From an uncultured Sulfurovum sp. (lineage in GTDB: Bacteria > Campylobacterota > Campylobacteria > Campylobacterales > Sulfurovaceae), in NCBI GenBank assembly GCA_947311605.1, contig CAMZLC010000101.1, positions 1 through 5,688 on the forward strand: a stretch of DNA of 5,688 bases, in the 5' to 3' direction. The translations under genes were made by a program, and so were the position numbers. Shown here in pieces: positions 1 through 5,196 of the stretch (position 1 is its first letter; each line of letters opens with the position of its first letter). The notes beneath the pieces were generated by a model. That model made no database searches. It worked only from the letters and a program-made list of their open reading frames with translations, and had not been told where the DNA came from.

Positions 1-77
1 ACATTAGGGGTGGAAAGTATGGATTAGTATAGAGTACTTTTTGTTACTTTTGGTATCATTGTTGTGTTTTATTTAAG
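1..77 (+). promoter_or_regulatory. Upstream region of pabB with candidate extended -10 box
   Basis: This is the leader before pabB. The only promoter-like signal I see is TGGTATCAT at 51-59, an extended -10 (TGn plus TATCAT, one mismatch from TATAAT), with no convincing -35 hexamer. A start point near 66 would leave a leader of about 12 nt. A frame open from the window edge ends at a TAG at 25-27 and could be the last residues of an upstream + strand gene, but eight codons are too few to support that. The pabB frame itself is closed upstream by a TAG at 30-32. Confidence 0.3.
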
Positions 78-1037
78 GTGGCGACTGACCCCCTCGAGGA
101 GATGGATCGTTTAGGTAGAGATGGTATTCCGTTTTTATTTGTTGTGCCCTATGACAAGAGTGAGATTTATGTGAAACCGCTGTCGGAACTGGAGGGTGGT
201 ATTCTCTATAAATTGGAGGACTGGCGAAACTATCCACCCAAGAAACGGGAAAAGCCTTATGGATTTTTAAAATTTCCTGCCTCTTTTGAGACCTATAAGA
301 AAAAGCTAGAGAAGGTACTCGAAGAGATACGCTCTGGCAATACTTATCTGACCAACCTTGCCTGTAAAACACCTATTGAGACTGACTTGAGTCTAGAGGA
401 GATATTTCATTACTCTCGCGCCAGGTTCAAACTCTATTTCAAAGACCAGTTTGTCTGTTTCTCTCCCGAGTGTTTTATCGAAATAGAGGGGAACAGCATC
501 GCTACCTATCCGATGAAAGGTACCATTGATGCCAATCTGCCTGATGCCAAGAGACAGATACTTGACAACAAAAAAGAGATGGCAGAGCATGTTATGATCG
601 TCGATCTCATGCGCAATGATCTGGGCATCGTAGGAAGCGATGTCAGAGTAGAGAAGTTTCGCTATGTCGAAAAGGTCAGGGCAGGCGAAAAAGTGCTATT
701 GCAGGTGAGCTCCAAGGTCACCGCCAGGCTACCTGAGGACCGGTGTGGCCATATCGGCACACTGCTCGGTCGTATGTTACCGGCAGGTTCTGTCACTGGT
801 GCACCCAAGCGAAGCACGGTAGAGATTATTGCGCAGACGGAGAGCTATGATCGCGGATTCTATACGGGAGTGTTTGGGGTATTTGACGGGGAGAGTCTCC
901 GCTCTGGGGTGATGATCCGTTTTGTGGAACAGGAGCAGGAGCAACTCTATTATAAGAGTGGTGGAGGGATCACGATTGATTCGGATGCTCGCAGTGAATA
1001 TGAGGAGTTGATAGATAAAATTTACCTGCCGCTGTGA
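78..1037 (+). CDS. pabB: Aminodeoxychorismate synthase component I (PabB)
   Basis: Cytosolic chorismate-binding enzyme that, with the glutamine amidotransferase PabA, converts chorismate to 4-amino-4-deoxychorismate for p-aminobenzoate and folate synthesis. Visible motifs, numbered from the GTG start: SPE at 129-131; PMKGT at 145-149, where Lys147 matches the catalytic lysine of PabB (anthranilate synthase TrpE has Ala there); EHVMIVDLMRNDLGIV at 170-185; LPAGSVTGAPK at 234-244; SGGGI at 294-298 near the C-terminus. The protein has 319 residues against about 450 in E. coli, because the N-terminal part is reduced; this short form is, as I recall, normal in Campylobacterota. The start is uncertain: GTG at 78 has no good ribosome binding site, and ATG at 102 has GAGG only 2 nt before it. 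No pabA or pabC partner lies in the window. The stop is two bases from the stop of the convergent lipoprotein gene. Confidence 0.93.
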   Translation: MATDPLEEMDRLGRDGIPFLFVVPYDKSEIYVKPLSELEGGILYKLEDWRNYPPKKREKPYGFLKFPASFETYKKKLEKVLEEIRSGNTYLTNLACKTPIETDLSLEEIFHYSRARFKLYFKDQFVCFSPECFIEIEGNSIATYPMKGTIDANLPDAKRQILDNKKEMAEHVMIVDLMRNDLGIVGSDVRVEKFRYVEKVRAGEKVLLQVSSKVTARLPEDRCGHIGTLLGRMLPAGSVTGAPKRSTVEIIAQTESYDRGFYTGVFGVFDGESLRSGVMIRFVEQEQEQLYYKSGGGITIDSDARSEYEELIDKIYLPL

Positions 1038-1039
1038 TA

Positions 1040-1576
1040 TTATTTTGCATGGGTATAAGCCTCACCTCTGTCTGTCCTGATCTGCCAGTGGTATACAGGG
1101 TCTTTGGAGATAGGTACAAAATAGAGTACACCGGCATGTCTCCAGGGATCGAGCAGTACGCCATGATCCAGACGGTTGTCATGAACCGGCAGCACGACGA
1201 GAGCATTGTGCTCTGTCCAGTACTTGCCGATATTGGCACCTACGGGTCTGAGCTGTACGCTGCGAAGATGCAAGCTCTGGAGATATGCGTAGAGATCATC
1301 ACTCCATTGGTAGCAGAGTCCACGATTTTTGATGCCGGTATTGACCAGAAAATTGTGTACCAGTGGCGGCGTAGTGATCTCGTAGCGTGCAGCAAGTTTT
1401 TTGCTGTAGTGGATCGCTTCATGGGAGAGTTTTGTTGCTTCACTGTGTGAAATAGTAGGCAGGACATCTAGAAGCATGACGGAAAGTACCTGATCTTGTG
1501 TGCCTTCCGGAGAGAGATCCAAGTGAGGCGTGCAGGCCGTCAGGAGCCAAAGAAGCCCGAGTGTCCACCATCGCAT
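1040..1576 (-). CDS. Putative lipoprotein with transglutaminase/papain-like Cys-His-Asp motifs
   Basis: 178-residue protein starting with a very short lipoprotein signal: a hydrophobic stretch ending in LLTAC, with Cys15 as the lipidation residue, so it should be anchored in the periplasm or outer membrane. The body has three conserved-looking blocks: GLCYQW with Cys88, TEHNALVV with His123, and LDPWR with Asp143. The order Cys, His, Asp with this spacing is typical of papain-like and transglutaminase-like folds, so a peptidase, transferase or amidase-like activity is possible; that is inference, and the substrate is unknown. It is last in the ribA operon, 8 nt after the preceding stop, with no strong ribosome binding site, so translational coupling is likely. 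The alternative is a catalytically dead member of the fold. Its stop lies 2 nt from the convergent pabB stop, leaving no room for a terminator between them. Confidence 0.8.
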   Translation of the reverse strand: MRWWTLGLLWLLTACTPHLDLSPEGTQDQVLSVMLLDVLPTISHSEATKLSHEAIHYSKKLAARYEITTPPLVHNFLVNTGIKNRGLCYQWSDDLYAYLQSLHLRSVQLRPVGANIGKYWTEHNALVVLPVHDNRLDHGVLLDPWRHAGVLYFVPISKDPVYHWQIRTDRGEAYTHAK

Positions 1577-1584
1577 AGAGAAGC

Positions 1585-1971
1585 CTAGTCTAGTATGATG
1601 GACTGAGGGAAGATTACTCCATCAATAGAAAGTGCTGCCATTTTGGCTATCTCTTTTTCGCTATTGATAAGCGCAAGAATCTTGGTGTCAAAAAGGTACT
1701 CCTGGGCAATGGGCTGGATCTTGGGTGCGTCTTCGATCTGACAGACGACATACTGACTGCCCAGTGCATTGGCGAACAGTGCTTCTGTGACACTGTTGAC
1801 GGTGAGGGCGAAGTGCCTTTGATTACTTTGGCAGTATCGTGCCAAGGTGATAGAGTCACTGAGAGGCTCCAGCAGTATGATCTCGTCTACGGCAGCCTGA
1901 GAGACCTCCTCTAGAGCGAAGATTTTTCTAAATCTGGGTGAATCTACCCAAGGGTGTCCAAATATCAGCAT
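1585..1971 (-). CDS. Conserved hypothetical protein, alpha/beta, Campylobacterota type
   Basis: 128-residue cytosolic protein beginning MLIFGHPWV. I chose ATG at 1971 over the longer frame start at 2010 because AAAGGAG lies 5 nt upstream of it. The sequence alternates predicted strands and helices: IILLEPL (31-37), LARYCQ (43-48), FALTVNS (54-60), EALFANALGSQYVVC (63-77), a QEYLFDTKILALI block (90-102) and a closing IDGVIFPQSI (116-125). This looks like an alpha/beta domain rather than a membrane or DNA-binding protein. I recognise it as a type of uncharacterised protein seen in Campylobacterota, from memory only, and know no function. It is fourth in the ribA-rsmG operon, 23 nt after the PP0621-type gene, and is the only gene of the operon with a strong Shine-Dalgarno sequence, so it may be translated independently. 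Confidence 0.82.
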   Translation of the reverse strand: MLIFGHPWVDSPRFRKIFALEEVSQAAVDEIILLEPLSDSITLARYCQSNQRHFALTVNSVTEALFANALGSQYVVCQIEDAPKIQPIAQEYLFDTKILALINSEKEIAKMAALSIDGVIFPQSIILD

Positions 1972-1976
1972 ATATT

Positions 1977-1983
1977 CTCCTTT
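1977..1983 (-). promoter_or_regulatory. Ribosome binding site AAAGGAG deciding the start at 1971
   Basis: The minus strand reads AAAGGAG followed by 5 nt and ATG at 1971-1969. It is a near-perfect anti-16S match and rules in the internal ATG instead of the upstream start of the same frame. Confidence 0.85.
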
Positions 1984-1994
1984 GGATGGATATG

Positions 1995-2210
1995 TTAATT
2001 GGGCAAGCACTCTTTGGAGCAGTAGTGCTTCCCTTTGACCATAATACTCTCTTTTTTCGTGACATAGATGCCGCAGGTTTCACACTCTTCCAGCGCATCA
2101 GCATCCGCCTCTTCCGCCCCATTTTTTGGAGAAGAGGGTGACAGACTTCCTCCCATAAACCTATAGACGGCGACCAATACGATACCCAGTAAAATCAGTT
2201 TCAAGATCAT
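1995..2210 (-). CDS. Small membrane-anchored PP0621-type protein with C-terminal Cys motif
   Basis: 71-residue protein with an N-terminal hydrophobic segment (about 2-16) that should be a single membrane anchor, an acidic/Ser-Pro linker (about 22-42), and a C-terminal domain with C43-x2-C46 and HYCSKEC (C64 and C68, with His62). Four cysteines in two pairs suggest a small metal-binding, probably zinc-ribbon-like, fold. This layout matches the uncharacterised PP0621 family, whose members have a membrane helix followed by CxxC and YCSxEC. The chosen ATG overlaps the rsmG stop as ATGA, a classic coupling arrangement. A GTG four codons upstream (at 2222) is the alternative start and gives 75 residues. 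The function is unknown; a metal or redox role at the membrane is only a guess. Confidence 0.83.
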   Translation of the reverse strand: MILKLILLGIVLVAVYRFMGGSLSPSSPKNGAEEADADALEECETCGIYVTKKESIMVKGKHYCSKECLPN

Positions 2211-2791
2211 GCTTTTATCCACAAATAGTTTCGTTTATCTCTGGATACTATAGCATAGTTTAGCTGATGCTGTGTGGCTTCGAGTTCTTGAAAAACCTGC
2301 CCGCCTTTATAGAAAAGATAGTGGGTACTGGCATCACTTAGCTTTCTGGTAAGATCGAGCAGCAATCGGGTATCCGTAACGGCTCTGGAGGTGATCATGC
2401 CAAAAGGTGCATGCCGGAGATCCTCTACACGCATTTTTGCCACGGTGACCTGCGGTAGCTCTAGTTCAACGGTCAAAAACTTCAGAAATGAAGCTCTCTT
2501 GTTGAGGGGTTCGCAGAGTACTGTTTCTACCCCTTCGTAAAAGATACCCAGAACCATGCCAGGAAAACCTGCCCCGGTACCTACATCCAGCAGAGAGTCT
2601 GGGGTATCAATAAATGTGACGGGATAGAGGGCATCCAGAATATTGTCATAGATCGCCTCTATTGTCTTGGCGCCGGTGAGGTTGTGCGTCTGATTCCATG
2701 TATGTAGGAGAGAAGCAAACTGTTCCAGCTTCAGTACTGTTTTTGAAGGTGCCTCTATCTTCTCTTTGGTTAGGCAGTGTGCAAGATTCAT
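2207..2791 (-). CDS. rsmG: 16S rRNA (guanine527-N7)-methyltransferase RsmG (GidB)
   Basis: SAM-dependent Rossmann-fold methyltransferase that makes m7G527 in the 530 loop of 16S rRNA; loss in other bacteria gives low-level streptomycin resistance. Of 194 residues, close to the E. coli length, the recognisable parts are: NLT at 37-39 in the N-terminal helical part; the SAM-binding loop DVGTGAGFPG at 69-78; the acidic-tip block EPLNKRASFL at 94-103; VED at 122-124; SRAV at 135-138; and YKGG at 161-164. All key motifs are intact. The ATG is 1 nt after the ribA stop with no clear Shine-Dalgarno sequence, so it is probably coupled to ribA; its own TGA overlaps the next start by 4 nt. The placement behind ribA fits a housekeeping operon. 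Confidence 0.96.
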   Translation of the reverse strand: MNLAHCLTKEKIEAPSKTVLKLEQFASLLHTWNQTHNLTGAKTIEAIYDNILDALYPVTFIDTPDSLLDVGTGAGFPGMVLGIFYEGVETVLCEPLNKRASFLKFLTVELELPQVTVAKMRVEDLRHAPFGMITSRAVTDTRLLLDLTRKLSDASTHYLFYKGGQVFQELEATQHQLNYAIVSRDKRNYLWIKA

Positions 2792-2792
2792 T

Positions 2793-3365
2793 CTAGAGCG
2801 TGTGCCCCATCTTGGTTTTTTTGGTATGGAGATAGGCTTTGTTGTGGGGGTTTGGTGCGGTGATGAGCGGCAGGATCTCCTGTATGGTGATCGCAGAGAG
2901 AGACTTGACTTTTTCCGGATTGTTGGTCAGTAGCCTGACCTGATCGATACTAAAATGGTCGAGAATGAAGCGGATGACGCCATAGGTTCTCTCATCCGCT
3001 CTGAATCCCAGCTGATGGTTGGCTGCGACCGTGTCATAGCCCTTGTCCTGAAGCGCATAGGCATTGACCTTGTTGAGGAGTCCGATGTTTCTGCCCTCCT
3101 GCCTGTGGTAGATGACCATACCGCCTTTTTCTGCAATGATGGACAGAGAACGCTGCAACTGCTCACCGCAATCACACTTGAGAGAGCCCAGCGCATCCCC
3201 GGTCAGGCACTCTGAGTGTACACGCACGATAGGGACTTCAAGGGTGTGGATATTTTCCGTGAAGATAGCCAGATGTTCTTTTTCTTTCTCTTTGAACGCC
3301 TGTATCTTAAAGGTTCCATATCTGGTAGGCAGGGTGGCAGTTTGTGATATATCAATGTGTTTCAT
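2793..3365 (-). CDS. ribA: GTP cyclohydrolase II (RibA)
   Basis: Zinc enzyme that opens GTP with loss of formate and pyrophosphate, the first step of riboflavin synthesis. It is 190 residues, a stand-alone RibA (E. coli has 196) and not the RibBA fusion. The zinc-site block RVHSECLTGD...KCDCGEQL spans 48-70, with Cys53, Cys64 and Cys66 as ligands. YHRQEGRNIGLLNK spans 86-99, Tyr103 matches E. coli Tyr105, ADER at 123-126 supplies Asp124 and Arg126 (E. coli 126 and 128), and LLTNNP is at 145-150. The gene opens the minus-strand operon and is divergent from hemB. A perfect TATAAT lies 6 nt before the ATG and no Shine-Dalgarno sequence is present, so the transcript may be leaderless. I see no FMN riboswitch; the 109-bp region to hemB has no room for a full one before ribA. 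Confidence 0.97.
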   Translation of the reverse strand: MKHIDISQTATLPTRYGTFKIQAFKEKEKEHLAIFTENIHTLEVPIVRVHSECLTGDALGSLKCDCGEQLQRSLSIIAEKGGMVIYHRQEGRNIGLLNKVNAYALQDKGYDTVAANHQLGFRADERTYGVIRFILDHFSIDQVRLLTNNPEKVKSLSAITIQEILPLITAPNPHNKAYLHTKKTKMGHTL

Positions 3366-3371
3366 GCGGCA

Positions 3372-3377
3372 ATTATA
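3372..3377 (-). promoter_or_regulatory. ribA -10 box TATAAT, predicting a leaderless transcript
   Basis: The minus strand reads TATAAT-TGCCGC-ATG. With the usual 6-7 nt between the -10 box and the start point, transcription would begin at or next to the A of the ribA start codon. No -35 hexamer is recognisable; the upstream DNA is the AT-rich heptamer repeat. Housekeeping promoters of Campylobacterota commonly lack a -35 box and use AT-rich upstream DNA. Confidence 0.6.
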
Positions 3378-3383
3378 CTTGAA

Positions 3384-3417
3384 AAATTAGAAATTAGAAA
3401 TTAGAAATTAGAAATTA
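3384..3417. repeat. Tandem heptamer repeat (AAATTAG), about 4.9 copies
   Basis: Four exact copies of AAATTAG (3384, 3391, 3398, 3405) are followed by a partial AAATTA. The array sits between the divergent ribA and hemB starts and covers the place where a ribA -35 box would be. Such simple repeats can change copy number by slippage; here that would alter the spacing between the two promoters without touching any coding frame. Confidence 0.95.
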
Positions 3418-3441
3418 ATACTCCATTGGTCATAATTAGTG

Positions 3442-3447
3442 TAAAAT
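3442..3447 (+). promoter_or_regulatory. Candidate hemB -10 box TAAAAT
   Basis: TAAAAT lies 27 nt before the hemB ATG, one mismatch from TATAAT, in AT-rich sequence and preceded by GTG. No convincing -35 box is seen. The placement leaves a leader of roughly 20 nt that carries the AAGG ribosome binding site. Confidence 0.4.
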
Positions 3448-3464
3448 AATTCAATTTTAATACC

Positions 3465-3468
3465 AAGG
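3465..3468 (+). promoter_or_regulatory. hemB ribosome binding site AAGG
   Basis: AAGG lies 6 nt before the ATG at 3475, supporting that start for hemB. Confidence 0.6.
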
Positions 3469-3474
3469 CAGCTT

Positions 3475-4446
3475 ATGTTCGCAAGATTTAGAAGAAAACG
3501 TATCAACCCAGTGCTTCGTGACCTCCTCCAGGAGACACATCTCTCTGTCAATGACTTCATCTACCCTCTCTTTGCCAGAAGTGGCACAGGCATCAAAGAT
3601 GAGGTAGCCTCTATGCCTGGGGTGTACCAAATGAGCATCGACGAGATCGTCAAAGAGTGTGAGACACTTAAAGCACTTGGCATCAAGTCTATTATCCTCT
3701 TTGGTATCCCTGATGTCAAAGACTCAGTAGGAAGCGATGCGATGTGTGAGCACGGTATCATGGCTGAGACCGTGCGTGCCGTCAAGACTGCACACCCTGA
3801 CATGTTCGTTGTCACCGATCTCTGCTTTTGTGAATATACTGACCACGGACACTGTGGTGTCATAGACCCTGTGCTAGAGACTGTGGACAACGACATCACC
3901 CTAGACAACCTAGCCAAACAAGCCGTCGTCCACGCCAAAGCAGGTGTAGATATGATTGCCCCTAGTGGCATGATGGACGGGATGATACAAGCCATCAGAG
4001 GTGGCTTGGATGCAGCAGGGTTTGAAAACCTCCCAGTCATGAGCTACTCTAGCAAATTTGCCTCAGCCTACTACGGCCCTTTCCGTGATGTGGCAGAGTC
4101 CAGCCCAGGTAAGGGTGACAGAAAAAGCTACCAAATGAACCCAGCCAACCGCAACGAAGCCATAGCAGAGTCTGTAGCAGACGAGGCAGAGGGAGCAGAC
4201 ATCCTCATGGTAAAACCTGCTCTAGCGTACATGGACATCATCAGAGACGTACGCAACAACACTACCCTACCACTAGCCATCTACAACGTATCTGGCGAAT
4301 ACTCCATGCTCAAAATGGCTGCCCGTGCAGGTGTCATAGACTATGACGCAGTGATGATGGAGACACTGTTAGGGTTCAAACGTGCGGGTGCGGATATTAT
4401 TATTACGTATCATGCGAAGGAAGCGGCGGAGATTTTGGGTAACTAA
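3475..4446 (+). CDS. hemB: Delta-aminolevulinic acid dehydratase / porphobilinogen synthase (HemB)
   Basis: Cytosolic TIM-barrel enzyme that condenses two 5-aminolevulinate molecules to porphobilinogen in tetrapyrrole and haem synthesis. It is 323 residues, full length. The zinc-binding cysteine cluster DLCFCEYTDHGHCG spans 115-128 with Cys117, Cys119 and Cys127, so this is the zinc-dependent rather than the Asp-rich magnesium type. The two active-site lysines are Lys194 (YSSKFAS) and Lys247 (MVKPA), the latter forming the Schiff base. The gene is divergent from ribA, with AAGG 6 nt before the start. Oddity: up to codon 303, alanine is GCG in 2 of 32 cases by my count, while the last 20 sense codons use GCG for all five alanines and ATT for all four isoleucines. 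The protein sequence stays normal across the switch, so the enzyme should be active. Confidence 0.97.
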   Translation: MFARFRRKRINPVLRDLLQETHLSVNDFIYPLFARSGTGIKDEVASMPGVYQMSIDEIVKECETLKALGIKSIILFGIPDVKDSVGSDAMCEHGIMAETVRAVKTAHPDMFVVTDLCFCEYTDHGHCGVIDPVLETVDNDITLDNLAKQAVVHAKAGVDMIAPSGMMDGMIQAIRGGLDAAGFENLPVMSYSSKFASAYYGPFRDVAESSPGKGDRKSYQMNPANRNEAIAESVADEAEGADILMVKPALAYMDIIRDVRNNTTLPLAIYNVSGEYSMLKMAARAGVIDYDAVMMETLLGFKRAGADIIITYHAKEAAEILGN

Positions 4447-4447
4447 T

Positions 4448-5026
4448 ATGAAAAATATTTTTATTACAATAATAACTCTAGTTTTGGTGCATGCAGAACC
4501 TCTAAATATCGATGGATTACTTGATATTGAAGATATAAGTAAAGAAACGGGAAAAATGGTAGTAAAAGGCTTATCTAAAGGATTTAGACAAGTAACAAAT
4601 ACAAGGACACCAGAAGAAGAATGTAACAGAAAATGGTGGAAATATTTTAAAAAATCTACTCATATAATATCAATTATTTCGACAGAAAATACAAAAATAG
4701 AACGTACATTATCACAACATCATATTAATCATAAATTAATTACAAAACAAAAAACTAGAAATATTGAGGTTAATATTCATGAACTAAGAAAACTTTCTTG
4801 TTCTCAAAGATATTTTGATCAACTTGTTCAAAAAGAAACTAGAATAAAAAAAGAGAAGGTAAAAAATAAAGTTCTACGAGAATTATTAAAAATCAATAAT
4901 ATAATGATAAAAAAAGAACCTCTCTTTATTGTTAGCAAAAAAAATCGAGAAAAGAAACAAGAAAGAACGAATGCAAAAAATAATCTAAAATTACAAATGC
5001 AACAAGCGATATCTGAAGTAAATTAA
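4448..5026 (+). CDS. AT-rich gene for a basic exported protein of unknown function
   Basis: 192 residues, not recognised. I start it at ATG 4448, one base after the hemB stop, because residues 1-16 then form a clean signal peptide (Lys2, hydrophobic stretch, VHA cleavage site before Glu17). The mature part is strongly basic: 40 Lys/Arg against 21 Asp/Glu by my count for the whole protein. It has only two cysteines (C59, C118), which could pair in the periplasm, a WW pair at 63-64, and a Lys-rich, probably helical C-terminal third. Two 60-base lines counted by hand are 28% GC (4501-4560) and 22% GC (4681-4740), far below hemB just upstream, so horizontal origin is likely. No clear ribosome binding site is present, so coupling to hemB is possible. 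A spurious gene is unlikely given the long open frame and proper signal peptide. A fast-evolving surface or periplasmic protein is the best description. Confidence 0.75.
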   Translation: MKNIFITIITLVLVHAEPLNIDGLLDIEDISKETGKMVVKGLSKGFRQVTNTRTPEEECNRKWWKYFKKSTHIISIISTENTKIERTLSQHHINHKLITKQKTRNIEVNIHELRKLSCSQRYFDQLVQKETRIKKEKVKNKVLRELLKINNIMIKKEPLFIVSKKNREKKQERTNAKNNLKLQMQQAISEVN

Positions 5027-5196
5027 ATTTATTTGTTATCTTCTAGCACTATTATATAGTCAAGTAAGCGTCTAACCCTTACGGCGAAAGTACGATTATA
5101 TTCCTATTTCCCTACGTGGTGCATTACAAATGCACCCTACAGTATTTTCGCGGGATGCCCTCTCCCAGACACGAATATACACGAGACAAGCACTTC
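5027..5196. other. Intergenic region between convergent orphan genes
   Basis: 170 bp without a supported gene. It holds a 5-bp-arm AT palindrome ACTAT-TAT-ATAGT (5048-5060), a GTAAG/CTTAC pair (5064-5068 and 5078-5082), the REP-like palindrome (5118-5140), and ACACGA twice, ten bases apart (5169-5174 and 5179-5184). No classical GC-hairpin-plus-T-run terminator is visible. From about 5061 on it is less AT-rich than the gene to its left. Confidence 0.7.
5118..5140 (-). repeat. REP-like palindrome with GTAG head
   Basis: Read on the minus strand: GTAG, then GGTGCATT, a 3-nt loop TGT, and AATGCACC. The stem is a perfect 8 bp. A GTAG-type tetranucleotide next to a short palindrome is the layout of REP sequences mobilised by RAYT (TnpA-REP) transposases. 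In its 3' position it could also act as a weak terminator for either convergent gene, with TTTT at 5145-5148. Whether it is repeated in the genome cannot be seen here. Confidence 0.6.

Noticed and set aside
78..1037. Anthranilate synthase TrpE instead of PabB
   Set aside because: The motif reads PMKGT, with the PabB-type lysine, where TrpE has alanine, and no trp genes are nearby.
1034..1450. 138-codon + strand open frame starting inside the end of pabB
   Set aside because: It lies fully antisense to the lipoprotein gene, which has a lipobox and ordered motifs; the + frame product shows no recognisable domain and has no ribosome binding site.
2955..3215. 86-codon + strand frame inside ribA
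   Set aside because: Antisense shadow of the RibA zinc-site region, with no start signal.
3366..3474. FMN riboswitch for ribA
   Set aside because: The ribA leader is at most a few bases if the TATAAT is used, and none of the riboswitch's conserved stems are visible in the 109-bp interval.
3561..4040. 159-codon minus-strand frame opposite hemB
   Set aside because: Shadow of a strongly conserved gene whose codon bias keeps the antisense frame open; low-complexity Ser/Pro/Thr-rich product with no motif.
4382..4447. Upstream extension of the AT-rich orphan gene into hemB
   Set aside because: The extension is only the out-of-frame reading of the hemB tail and would bury the signal peptide; ATG at 4448 gives a proper exported N-terminus.
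5048..5060. AT palindrome ACTAT-TAT-ATAGT as a possible terminator
   Set aside because: Only five mostly A-T pairs and no following T-run; such arms are expected by chance in DNA this AT-rich.
5070..5076. GTCTAAC, fitting the attC end consensus RYYYAAC of integron cassettes
   Set aside because: No matching GTTRRRY end is found within the following 140 bases, and on the minus strand no upstream partner is present, so there is no attC site.
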